A stretch of 64,000 nucleotides of DNA from the NCBI GenBank assembly GCA_030694265.1, contig JAUXYP010000006.1, forward strand, positions 1 through 64,000, in the 5' to 3' direction. The position numbers and the translations under genes are program-made. This stretch comes from Sulfuricurvum sp. GTDB lineage: Bacteria; Campylobacterota; Campylobacteria; Campylobacterales; Sulfurimonadaceae. The first letter of the stretch is position 1. Every line of letters starts with the position of its first letter. The notes under the pieces were generated by a model. That model saw nothing but the letters and a program-made list of their open reading frames with translations, was not told the origin of the DNA and made no database searches. Below are positions 51,972 through 60,168 of this stretch, piece by piece.

Positions 51972-53576
51972 ATGGTACAAGTTACAAAGTTAGCAATGCG
52001 TTTTGGAAGTCGAGTTTTGTTTGAGGGGATAAATCTCAAGCTGGACAGAAACAAGCGTTACGGTCTGATTGGCGCAAATGGCGCAGGGAAAACGACCTTT
52101 TTAAAAATTCTCAGCGGTGAGATCAAAGATTATGAGGGTGATATTTCCATCGAACCTGGACTGAAGGTCGGTGTTTTAGGACAAAATCAGTTTGCATTTG
52201 AAGATTTTACGATTGCGGATGCCGTTTTGTGGGGAAACAAGCGTCTATACGATGCGATTAAAGAGAAAGAATACCTGTATACAAACGGTGATTTTGAAGA
52301 TGATAAAGTCAATGACCGTCTTGCAGAGTTGGAAATGATCAGTGTTGAGGAAGATCCGACGTATGAGTACGATGTACAAATTGCAAAAATTTTGGAAAAT
52401 GTCGGAATTGGAGCGGAGCATCATCAGGAATTGATGTCAAGCCTTCCGTCATCTGAAAAGTTTAAAGTTTTGTTGGCACAAGTGCTCTATCCAAAACCGG
52501 ATGTATTGTTCCTGGATGAGCCTACGAACAATCTTGACATCGAGACAATCGGATGGCTAGAACGTGAGCTTCAGCGTCACGAGGGGACCTTGGTGATCGT
52601 TTCTCATGACCGTCACTTTATCAATGCCGTTGTTACGAACATCTTGGATGTGGATTTTCAAAAGATTCGTGAATTTACCGGAACGTATGACGATTGGTAT
52701 ATGGCGTCTACCCTTATGGCAAACCAAATGCAGCTTGATCGTGATAAACAAGTAAAAGAAAAAGAGCAACTAGAGGCATTTGTACGCCGTTTCTCTGCCA
52801 ATGCGTCCAAAGCAAAACAGGCAACTTCTCGTCAAAAGAAGCTAGACAAGATCAATATTGAAGATATTAAGCCATCGAGTCGCCGTGACCCTAGTATCGT
52901 TTTCAAAGCGAAGCGTCCTATGGGGGATGAAGCATTGACTATCGCGAACATTAATCACAGCTACGGTGATTTGAAAGTATTGACTGATATTAATATTCTT
53001 ATCGCTCCGGGTGAAAAAATCGCGATTATCGGTGCCAATGGTTCAGGTAAATCAACATTGTGCAAAATCATGATGGAAGAGTTTAAGCCTACCGAAGGAA
53101 CTGTTAAGTGGGGAGCTACGATTGAAGCGAGCTATTTTCCACAAGACACTGCGGATAAGATCAAAGGGACGGGAACGTTGTACGATTGGTTACGTGCCTA
53201 CGATCCAAAGCGTGAAATTTCGGAAATTCGTAACTGTTTAGGGCGTATGCTTTTTAACGGTGAGCAGCAAGAAAAAAGTGTTGAAAAAATCTCTGGGGGA
53301 GAAAAACATCGTATGATGCTCTCCAAGATGATGCTTGAGGGTGGAAATTTCCTCGTCCTTGACGAACCTACCAATCACTTAGACCTCGAAGCGATTATCG
53401 CTTTGGGTGAAGCGTTATTGGAATTTGAAGGAAACGTTGTGTGCGTGAGCCATGACCGTGAGCTTCTGGATGCATTTGCAGGGCGTATCATCGAATTGCA
53501 CCTTGATGGAACGTATACGGATTTCAAAGGATCGTATGAAGAGTTTGCTGAGGCGAAGGCCAATGGAACTTTATAA
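51972..53576 (+). CDS. ABC-F translation factor (YbiT/EttA-like)
   Basis: A 534-residue soluble protein with two ATPase domains and no membrane part. The first has Walker A GANGAGKTT and Walker B VLFLDEPTNNLD; the second has GANGSGKST and FLVLDEPTNHLD; the linker (about 240-310) is the P-site tRNA interaction motif rich in Lys and Gln (KQATSRQKKLDKINIEDIK). ABC-F proteins act on the ribosome. Overlapping genes for DUF5718, DUF1653 and a SUI1 domain follow. Confidence 0.93.
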   Translation: MVQVTKLAMRFGSRVLFEGINLKLDRNKRYGLIGANGAGKTTFLKILSGEIKDYEGDISIEPGLKVGVLGQNQFAFEDFTIADAVLWGNKRLYDAIKEKEYLYTNGDFEDDKVNDRLAELEMISVEEDPTYEYDVQIAKILENVGIGAEHHQELMSSLPSSEKFKVLLAQVLYPKPDVLFLDEPTNNLDIETIGWLERELQRHEGTLVIVSHDRHFINAVVTNILDVDFQKIREFTGTYDDWYMASTLMANQMQLDRDKQVKEKEQLEAFVRRFSANASKAKQATSRQKKLDKINIEDIKPSSRRDPSIVFKAKRPMGDEALTIANINHSYGDLKVLTDINILIAPGEKIAIIGANGSGKSTLCKIMMEEFKPTEGTVKWGATIEASYFPQDTADKIKGTGTLYDWLRAYDPKREISEIRNCLGRMLFNGEQQEKSVEKISGGEKHRMMLSKMMLEGGNFLVLDEPTNHLDLEAIIALGEALLEFEGNVVCVSHDRELLDAFAGRIIELHLDGTYTDFKGSYEEFAEAKANGTL

Positions 53577-54396
53577 AAATTACATCGGTTTCGGTATCGC
53601 GGGCAATTTCGCCCTCCATTTGGAGCAAGCAGGAGAACTCGAAGATTTCAAAGAAGTCGTAACCGATGATCCCAATGGGCCAAAAGGGATGTTTCCATTT
53701 TATATCCCGCAGCGTGAAGGTTATTTGGGCGTTTATCCTTTAAGCTCAGAGACTATTATCCTTTCGAAAGAAGAGTGCAATGTCCAAATCGAACCGGAAG
53801 TAGCACTCATTTGTGAGTTAACTTATGATTCTCAGGGAAACGTAGCTCACATCATCCCAAAACAATTTGGCGCTTACAACGATTGTTCTCTTCGTAAAGA
53901 GGGAGTTCCTAAAATCAGCCTCAAAAAGAATTGGGGTTCTTCCTCCAAAGGGATAGCATCAACCCTTTTTCCGATAGATCGGTTTGAGAATGGCGGAGTC
54001 ATGGACAGCTATCGTATCGCCTCGTTTTTGAAGCGTGATGGGATGACGATGCGCTATGGTGAGGATGTGGAATTAAAAGGCTACAGCTATTTTTATGAAA
54101 AGCTTACTCAGTGGATGGTCAATCAGATCAATACCCAAGTCGATACCGGACCACTTGAACCTATTGGTAAGTATCTCAAAGATGCCCAACTGCCAACACA
54201 AGCGATTATCAGTATCGGAGCAACCCGTTATACCCATTTTGGTGAAACAACTTTTCTAAAAGAGGGTGATGAGATTATTGTAGTGGTTTATGATAACAAT
54301 TTATATTGTGGAAATCCGATCCTTATGATGGTGAATCGCAGCGAGTTAAATGTACCGGGCGTAAGTGCACTGATTCAAAAGGTAGTTCGTGCTTAA
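53563..54396 (+). CDS. DUF5718-family protein
   Basis: A 277-residue protein matching DUF5718 (fumarylacetoacetate hydrolase-like core): YKNYIGFGIAGNFALHLEQ, EVALICELTYD, FGAYNDCSLRK, ISIGATRYTHFGE. The ATG at 53563 is inside the ABC-F reading frame and gives a 14-base overlap. Homologous folds hydrolyse C-C bonds, but no function is known. Overlap implies coupling to the ABC-F gene. Confidence 0.8.
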   Translation: MELYKNYIGFGIAGNFALHLEQAGELEDFKEVVTDDPNGPKGMFPFYIPQREGYLGVYPLSSETIILSKEECNVQIEPEVALICELTYDSQGNVAHIIPKQFGAYNDCSLRKEGVPKISLKKNWGSSSKGIASTLFPIDRFENGGVMDSYRIASFLKRDGMTMRYGEDVELKGYSYFYEKLTQWMVNQINTQVDTGPLEPIGKYLKDAQLPTQAIISIGATRYTHFGETTFLKEGDEIIVVVYDNNLYCGNPILMMVNRSELNVPGVSALIQKVVRA

Positions 54397-54598
54397 AGCG
54401 GGCATTTATGTGCACTATAAGGGAAATGAGTATGAAGTGATTGATATCGCCACTCATTCTGAAACAGAAGAAAAAATAGTTGTGTATAAAGCGCTGTACG
54501 GCGAACGTGGATTGTGGGTACGTCCATTGAGCATGTTTGATGAAACAATGAGTGACGGACGAAAACGCTTTGCTTTTGTAAGAGAAAAAGATGTCTAA
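54389..54598 (+). CDS. DUF1653-family small protein
   Basis: A 69-residue protein with the DUF1653 pattern: GIYVHYKGNEYEVIDIATHSET, YKALYGERGLWVRPLSMFDE. It is a small SH3-like beta barrel. GTG start overlaps the previous stop by eight bases. Function unknown. Confidence 0.85.
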   Translation: MLKAGIYVHYKGNEYEVIDIATHSETEEKIVVYKALYGERGLWVRPLSMFDETMSDGRKRFAFVREKDV

Positions 54599-54929
54599 GG
54601 GGACAAAGCTATCTCTGGAAATTGGCAGTACATGGAATGACGGTTGGAATTTGGAAACTGAGACTAAGCCAAAAATACTTATTATTGAAGAGCCCTCAAA
54701 GCATGCCTTGGTATTGCAAAGAGAGAAGCGTAAAGGAAAAGTAGTAAGTCTCGTAGGGCCGTTTTGCCTAAGTGACGAGGAAGCTCAAAAAACGTTGACA
54801 TTGCTTAAAAAAAGACTTGCGTGCGGTGGGGCTTATAAAGAGGGGTGGATGGAGTTCCAGGGGGATATCGGACCAAAGGTACGAGAAGCACTGGAAGTAC
54901 TCACCTTTCGATTTAAAAAACCGAGATAA
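54591..54929 (+). CDS. SUI1/eIF1-like translation factor
   Basis: A 112-residue protein. The C-terminal 65 residues show the SUI1/YciH pattern: GKVVSLVGPFCLSDEEAQKTL, LKKRLACGGAYKEGWMEFQGD, VREALEVL. The eIF1-like proteins of bacteria (YciH) influence start-codon choice. The ATG overlaps the DUF1653 gene by eight bases. Placement after an ABC-F gene supports a translational role. Confidence 0.8.
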   Translation: MSKGTKLSLEIGSTWNDGWNLETETKPKILIIEEPSKHALVLQREKRKGKVVSLVGPFCLSDEEAQKTLTLLKKRLACGGAYKEGWMEFQGDIGPKVREALEVLTFRFKKPR

Positions 54930-54932
54930 GGC

Positions 54933-56141
54933 TTACAGCGCAGTTGTAAAGACTACTTGATTACGACCTCTCTCTTTTGCGGCATAGAGATTAACATCGG
55001 CAGTATGCAGTAGGGACTCATTTCCCATACTCATAGTCGGAGTGACGCACACGGCTCCCAGTGAAATGGTCACGATGCCGGTATTTTTATTCCCTTTGTG
55101 CTCCATATTGAGAGATTCTACGTTAAAACGCAGCCGTTCCGCCATTTGACGGGCACTTGCAGCATCGGTATCCGTTAATATAATACCAAATTCTTCTCCC
55201 CCTAATCGAAAAGCAAAATCCCCGGGTCTTGAGAGGGAGGTTCTCAAAATACGTGCAACACTCTGCAATGCGACATCCCCTTGAAGATGTCCATAGGTGT
55301 CATTGTAAGGTTTGAAGTAATCAATGTCCACCATAATGAAAGTAATCGGTTTTTCAGAGCGAGAAGCACGTTTAAACTCACGTTCATAAACGAGATTGAA
55401 ATAGCGTCGATTAAAAATTCCTGTAAGCGTATCGGTATAAGAGGCTTGTTCAAGCTTTACATTCAGATGCTGTAATGCTTGAGAAGAATCTAATAGCTGC
55501 TGCTGTTGTTGTTCAATTTGTGTGAAAATACGCCACGCGAATGTCATAACTCCCAATAAAATAACGCCAAGCATGACAGCAAGCTGCATCAGAGAATTTT
55601 CGTGATGCGTTAACGTAATAGATCGTTCGTATTTAGCGACGGCTAATTCATAGGAAATGAGTTGTGCAATAGTATTGTGAATAGAAGTGATATTATCCGT
55701 AAGTGTCATAAGAGAAATTGTTGAAGTTCTGGTGTGGTCAGAGGATAGAGAACGAATTTCCTCAAAATAATGTTTCATGGTATCGATACGTCCATCCGTA
55801 TAGGTAATATAAGGTATCTCTTCAGGCTGTTTATGATGAGAGAGATAGCTGGCCCACATCTGATCAATGTTGGCAAGCCCGAGTGTAATATCACGGGCAA
55901 AATCTTCATCACTGATCACTTTTTCCCGCCATCGGTAAATATTGGATTCGAGTTCATGATGATAGGCGGTATTGATGGCACTGAGTTCGGTGAGAGGAAT
56001 CATGGATCCAAAGTAGAGGGTATCAACATTTCTTTTCATGGTAAGAAGATTAAAATAGCCTACAAATCCGACAACGAGAAGTCCTAGAGCAACACTCATG
56101 AGCAAATAAAGAAGTTTTGTCTTCAGCTTCAGAGTTTCCAT
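54933..56141 (-). CDS. membrane diguanylate cyclase with four-helix sensor
   Basis: A 402-residue protein. A first membrane helix (residues 8-30), a periplasmic helical region (about 35-180) with a TM near 185-205, a coiled coil (QQQQQLLDSSQAL) and a GGDEF domain (about 240-400) with the intact motif GGEEF and RLGGEEFGIIL. The periplasmic helical bundle resembles the 4HB_MCP sensor. Produces c-di-GMP. Start codon ATG; no clear ribosome site. It points away from the 104-residue gene at 56238. Confidence 0.9.
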   Translation of the reverse strand: METLKLKTKLLYLLMSVALGLLVVGFVGYFNLLTMKRNVDTLYFGSMIPLTELSAINTAYHHELESNIYRWREKVISDEDFARDITLGLANIDQMWASYLSHHKQPEEIPYITYTDGRIDTMKHYFEEIRSLSSDHTRTSTISLMTLTDNITSIHNTIAQLISYELAVAKYERSITLTHHENSLMQLAVMLGVILLGVMTFAWRIFTQIEQQQQQLLDSSQALQHLNVKLEQASYTDTLTGIFNRRYFNLVYEREFKRASRSEKPITFIMVDIDYFKPYNDTYGHLQGDVALQSVARILRTSLSRPGDFAFRLGGEEFGIILTDTDAASARQMAERLRFNVESLNMEHKGNKNTGIVTISLGAVCVTPTMSMGNESLLHTADVNLYAAKERGRNQVVFTTAL

Positions 56142-56237
56142 AAAATAGGGTGCGCCTTTTGGATCATAGATTACTTATCTAAGCAATTCCTATACCAAAA
56201 AGTAATAAAATCGGTCACTAAAAATCAAGGGGAGATT

Positions 56238-56552
56238 ATGTCAAAACGGATCATAAAGGGCGAACGCATTAAGGCAATTATTCACGATATTGCAGAAGAT
56301 TTTCGTTTTTCTAATGAGACGGGTGATTATGCCTTATTGTTTTACAAAGCGGACATAGAAGGAGTTATTAGAGGCACGGAAATCGATGAGATGGTTGAAT
56401 ATCTTACGGCAGGTCTCAAGGAACTTCAGGACAATATGCAATGGCGTCGTGAGTTTTTGAACGACAACCCACAGATTGATGAAGTACGTATGCTTGAAAA
56501 TCTTGGAGTTATCGAAAAAGAGTACATCGAACTTTTAGAGTTTTTAGCTTAA
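56238..56552 (+). CDS. conserved hypothetical protein, helical
   Basis: A 104-residue soluble protein, largely alpha-helical and acidic (ADIEGVIRGTEIDEMVEYLTAGLKELQDNM). No Cys, signal or membrane helix. I do not recognise a family beyond similarity in style to small Campylobacterota proteins. A ribosome site (GGGGAG) precedes the ATG. It overlaps the rhodanese gene tail to tail by four bases. Function unknown. Confidence 0.6.
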   Translation: MSKRIIKGERIKAIIHDIAEDFRFSNETGDYALLFYKADIEGVIRGTEIDEMVEYLTAGLKELQDNMQWRREFLNDNPQIDEVRMLENLGVIEKEYIELLEFLA

Positions 56553-56947
56553 TTTTTTGGCTTGTAAACTTCTAGCGGGATTTTTTTCGCTATTGCGTAT
56601 TGAATCCCTCCTTTTAAGTCTATGACGTTGTAGCCCATTTCTTGACCTAGAGGGACTCCTAGTATCTTAGTACGGCTTCCAGTATCGCAGATGAGGGCAA
56701 AACGTTCACCTGGTTTGATATTTTTGTTGAGCTCACCTAGAAATGCATCAAGATCGTAATTACCGCGTTCATCAAAAAACATAATAGGGATAGATCCCTT
56801 TACAATACCTGTATGCATCCATTCACCAGGTGTTCGAATATCAATTATTTTTATTTTTGAATTGACCAGCTTTTGATCAATGGATTGAGCTGTGTAATCA
56901 GCCATTAGCACATTTGCCAGTAATAAAAGGGAAAGAACCCATTTCAT
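56549..56947 (-). CDS. secreted rhodanese-domain protein
   Basis: A 132-residue protein with a Sec signal peptide (residues 1-16, LLLANVLMA) and one rhodanese domain. The active-site loop is CDTGSRT, with the catalytic Cys near residue 93 and a following Arg; the opening IKIIDIRTPGEWMHTG is typical. Single-domain periplasmic rhodaneses handle sulfur transfer or cyanide; in a sulfur-oxidising bacterium this could be part of sulfur metabolism, by inference. Confidence 0.85.
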   Translation of the reverse strand: MKWVLSLLLLANVLMADYTAQSIDQKLVNSKIKIIDIRTPGEWMHTGIVKGSIPIMFFDERGNYDLDAFLGELNKNIKPGERFALICDTGSRTKILGVPLGQEMGYNVIDLKGGIQYAIAKKIPLEVYKPKN

Positions 56948-57009
56948 AAGAAAACCTTTTGTGAATATTATAGATATAATTATAACTCTTATTTATTAAC
57001 TGAGGTTTT

Positions 57010-57372
57010 ATGAACGATTCTAAACTCGAAAACTCAAAACGGCTCCGCTATATTCGTCTTCTTGGGCGCTTTATCAATGGGATACTTTCTTTTTTGGCCA
57101 AGAGCGACGACCCTACTAAAGAACAATACGATCAAAAAGTAGACATGAATTTTCGTTTTTTAGAAAAAAATGAAGCCGTCAAGCTGTATAAAGATGAGTA
57201 CATGGCGCTTGAGGCATTGGGGCAGAAAATCCTCGATTATCGTAACAGCGATGAAGAGATAGCAACGATTAAAGAAGAACTTTTTTATGCACAAAATCAG
57301 TTGGAAAAAAGGGTAAATGCAAGGCGTTATAAAAAATCAAAACATGATAATCATGCAACCGATGGTTGGTAA
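57010..57372 (+). CDS. hypothetical protein
   Basis: A 120-residue charged protein with no signal or clear domain. The middle (SDDPTKEQYDQKVDMNFRFLEK) and the end (KRVNARRYKKSKHDNHATD) suggest helices. The initial segment has a hydrophobic patch (FINGILSFLA). ATG with TGAGG before it. It meets the deacetylase gene tail to tail with no gap. Function unknown. Confidence 0.55.
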   Translation: MNDSKLENSKRLRYIRLLGRFINGILSFLAKSDDPTKEQYDQKVDMNFRFLEKNEAVKLYKDEYMALEALGQKILDYRNSDEEIATIKEELFYAQNQLEKRVNARRYKKSKHDNHATDGW

Positions 57373-58116
57373 TTAAGGAATTTTTACGAGACTCTTTTTA
57401 ACATCACTCAGGCGTACAAAGGTAAAACCTTCTTTGATGAGGGCTTCGACACCCTGAATAATACCCTCTCGCGTTCCTCCCTCAGGATGATTCATATGGC
57501 AAATTACGATATCACCGCTTTTAGCACTCATGAGTTGTTGTGCTACTTTGGATGGGTTAAAAGTAGCCCCGGCATCCCCTAAAATCGAGAAACCTCCAAT
57601 TTCCATTCCCAGTGTATGAGCAATAGCAACGGCTTGCTCATCATAATAGGCTGTTCCTGCTCTAAAAAATGCGGGACGTTTTCCGGTAAGTTTCTCTATT
57701 TTTTGGTTATTTCCCTGTATTTCAGAAACGACTTCTTCAGCAGAGGAAGTACCGTGGATACCATAGACACTTTTTCCATCAGTCGAGAGAGGTTTATGGG
57801 CAGTTCCGTGGTTCGCGATTTCGAATAAGGGATTGCGAGAGAGCTGCATAAAAATTTCAGGATTTGTATCGATCCAGCGGGCATTGATAAAAAGAGTGGC
57901 AGGGATACGATGTGTGGTTAAAAACTCAATAAGTCCCTCATCGTATTGAGAACTTCGTACACTTCCTCCACACGCATCAAACGTCAGCGCGATCTCTTTC
58001 TTCTCGGAGTGAAATTTGGTGGTGACACCCGTGACATTTTCGCCCCATTGTGCAGGGGGGGTCTGTGCGTACAGTGCCAAGGGCAAAAGGATCCAGCCGA
58101 AGTGTTGGATTCGCAT
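57373..58116 (-). CDS. polysaccharide deacetylase
   Basis: A 247-residue secreted enzyme with an N-terminal signal peptide (residues 1-16, LLPLALYA). The NodB motifs are LTFDACGG, with the metal/base Asp, and NHGTAHKP with the two His ligands. It would remove acetyl groups from peptidoglycan or another glycan. The gene follows the ktrA gene by three bases on the same strand, so is transcribed with the K+ uptake genes, an unusual pairing. Confidence 0.88.
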   Translation of the reverse strand: MRIQHFGWILLPLALYAQTPPAQWGENVTGVTTKFHSEKKEIALTFDACGGSVRSSQYDEGLIEFLTTHRIPATLFINARWIDTNPEIFMQLSRNPLFEIANHGTAHKPLSTDGKSVYGIHGTSSAEEVVSEIQGNNQKIEKLTGKRPAFFRAGTAYYDEQAVAIAHTLGMEIGGFSILGDAGATFNPSKVAQQLMSAKSGDIVICHMNHPEGGTREGIIQGVEALIKEGFTFVRLSDVKKSLVKIP

Positions 58117-58119
58117 CGG

Positions 58120-58767
58120 CTATACTTTTTTACTCAGAGCTTCGATATGGTTGCTGTCGCCTAGGACGACTAAAATATCACCTGTTTCGAGAATATCGTC
58201 TTTTTCAAATGAAGTATGCCATTCTCCCTGATGCTTGTAGGCAATGGCCTTTACCTCGTATTCTTCTTCGAAAATCGGAGAAAGTATCGAAGTACCGACC
58301 CAGAAAGCCGGAACGGTCATTTTGGCAAGCTTCATCGTGATAGAAAGGTCAATCGTTTCGTAGAGCATGTTTTTAACGATCTTTTTGACCAGTTTTTTGG
58401 CCGATTCCATCTCAGGATAGATGACTTTTGCCGCACCGAGCTTGGAAAGGATTTGTCCATGCACCTGAGTGATGGCTTTGGCAACAACCGTTTCAACTCC
58501 TAGCTCTTTGAGCGCCATTACTGTGAGGATACTGGCTTCGATATGCTCACCGATACTGACGATGGCGACTTCTACATCGGCAATTCCTGCTTCGCGCAGT
58601 GCTCGAAGATCGGTGGAATCAAGCATAATGGCATCTTGAACAAATTCACTGATATCACGAATTTTTTCTTCATCATTGTCGATGGCGATAACGGTTTCTC
58701 CCTGCTGTGCTAACCCCTTGGCAACGTGAAATCCAAACTTTCCTAATCCAATAACAACATACGTCAT
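58120..58767 (-). CDS. K+ uptake regulatory protein KtrA/TrkA
   Basis: A 215-residue cytosolic gating subunit. The RCK_N Rossmann fold begins VVIGLGKFGFHVAKGLAQQG and carries the acidic D30-type ribose contact (VIAIDNDEEKI); the RCK_C half (about 140-215) follows. It binds NAD(H) or ATP/ADP and controls the channel. ATGA overlap with the ktrB stop shows coupling. Confidence 0.92.
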   Translation of the reverse strand: MTYVVIGLGKFGFHVAKGLAQQGETVIAIDNDEEKIRDISEFVQDAIMLDSTDLRALREAGIADVEVAIVSIGEHIEASILTVMALKELGVETVVAKAITQVHGQILSKLGAAKVIYPEMESAKKLVKKIVKNMLYETIDLSITMKLAKMTVPAFWVGTSILSPIFEEEYEVKAIAYKHQGEWHTSFEKDDILETGDILVVLGDSNHIEALSKKV

Positions 58768-60062
58768 ATTACAACCTTTCCTTCTGCATATTTTATGCGG
58801 CTTTGTACCGCTTTCCCGACGATAACAACGGTGAAGGCAAAGACACCGACCCTTCCCATAAGCATCAATAAAATGATGTTGAGCTTTCCTAAAGCGCTAA
58901 AGTTTGCGCTGTAGCTTAAAACGCCGCCATTACCGGTGGAGAGCCCTACGGTTCCAAACGCGGAACAGGTTTCGAAGAGGGTTCGGACAAAGGAGAGCCT
59001 TTCGCTTTCATTCAACAAAACTGTGGAAATCAATACGTAAAAAGAGGCAACGAAAATAACGGCATAGGCTTTATTGATCTGATAGGCACTGAGGCTTCTA
59101 CGAAAAATATGAGGGTTCGTTTGTCCCCGTAAGGTGTACCAGACCCCGATAACAGCAAGTGCTAAAACGGTGGTTTTAATACCGCCGGCGGTACCTCCTG
59201 GGCTACCACCTATTATCATGAAAATGGTTCCAAAAAAGAGATCCGAATCATTCATGATGGAAAAGTCGATGCTGTTGAATCCGGCTGTTCGGTAGTTTAC
59301 GGAAGCAAACCAGGCAATCAAAATCTTGTGCCATCCATCCACATCGCCAAACAGTTTTTGATTGTTCCACTCGAGGGTGAGAATGATCATCATCCCTCCA
59401 AGAATCAGTAATCCCGATGTCCACAAAACGATTTTTGTATGGGTAGAAATACGGGTTAACGATTTTTTACGGTAGTTGTAGAGCTCTAAGAGGACTAAAT
59501 ACCCAAGCCCGCCCAAAATAATGAGAATGGGTATGGTAAGATTGATGATCAGATCCCCTTTAAACCCCATCATGTTGTCGCTGTAGAGGGAAAAACCGGC
59601 ATTATTAAATGCGGAAATAGAGTGAAAAAAACCAAACCATACAGCTTTTCCAAGAGGCATATCAGCCCAAAAACGTAATGAGAGGATGATTCCACCAGCG
59701 AATTCAATAATAACGATACTGGCAAAAACAATTTTCAAGAAGCGAAAAATTCCACTCATACCAGGGTAGTTTAGAGATTCTTTTAGGATAAGACGATCTC
59801 GATAGGTGAGCTTTTGACGGCGCATCAGTGCCATAAACGTTACTGCAGTCATGTAGCCGATTCCCCCGATTTGAATCATGGAGAGGATAACGACGTGCCC
59901 AAAAGTAGTAAAGTCAACGGGAGTATCTTTGACAATCAGACCTGTCACACAGACGGCAGAAGTAGAGGTGAAAAGTGCATCGATAAGGGAGAGCTCACCA
60001 TTATGGGCAAACGGAAGCATCAACAGCATAGCACCAAACACAATGAGAATAACAAAGCTCAT
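58764..60062 (-). CDS. K+ uptake channel subunit KtrB/TrkH
   Basis: A 432-residue potassium channel subunit with repeated M1-P-M2 units: filter-like stretches SAVCVTGL, ISAFNNAGFSLY, NYRTAGFNSI and SAFGTVGLST. The ATG at 60062 lies inside M1; the frame continues in-frame upstream with conserved-looking TTQSQDVKIIF but has no ATG, GTG or TTG before the stop at 60120, so the true start may be non-canonical or the reading frame disturbed. A ribosome-like GAAGGA precedes an ACG codon at 60084-60090. Confidence 0.88.
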   Translation of the reverse strand: MSFVILIVFGAMLLMLPFAHNGELSLIDALFTSTSAVCVTGLIVKDTPVDFTTFGHVVILSMIQIGGIGYMTAVTFMALMRRQKLTYRDRLILKESLNYPGMSGIFRFLKIVFASIVIIEFAGGIILSLRFWADMPLGKAVWFGFFHSISAFNNAGFSLYSDNMMGFKGDLIINLTIPILIILGGLGYLVLLELYNYRKKSLTRISTHTKIVLWTSGLLILGGMMIILTLEWNNQKLFGDVDGWHKILIAWFASVNYRTAGFNSIDFSIMNDSDLFFGTIFMIIGGSPGGTAGGIKTTVLALAVIGVWYTLRGQTNPHIFRRSLSAYQINKAYAVIFVASFYVLISTVLLNESERLSFVRTLFETCSAFGTVGLSTGNGGVLSYSANFSALGKLNIILLMLMGRVGVFAFTVVIVGKAVQSRIKYAEGKVVI

Positions 60063-60168
60063 AAAAATGATTTTAACGTCTTGCGATTGCGTGGTAAATC
60101 CTTCAAATATATAAAAGGATTATAAGCTATGAATGTTTAAAAGAAGAATAAAGTATGAATCCTCATTC

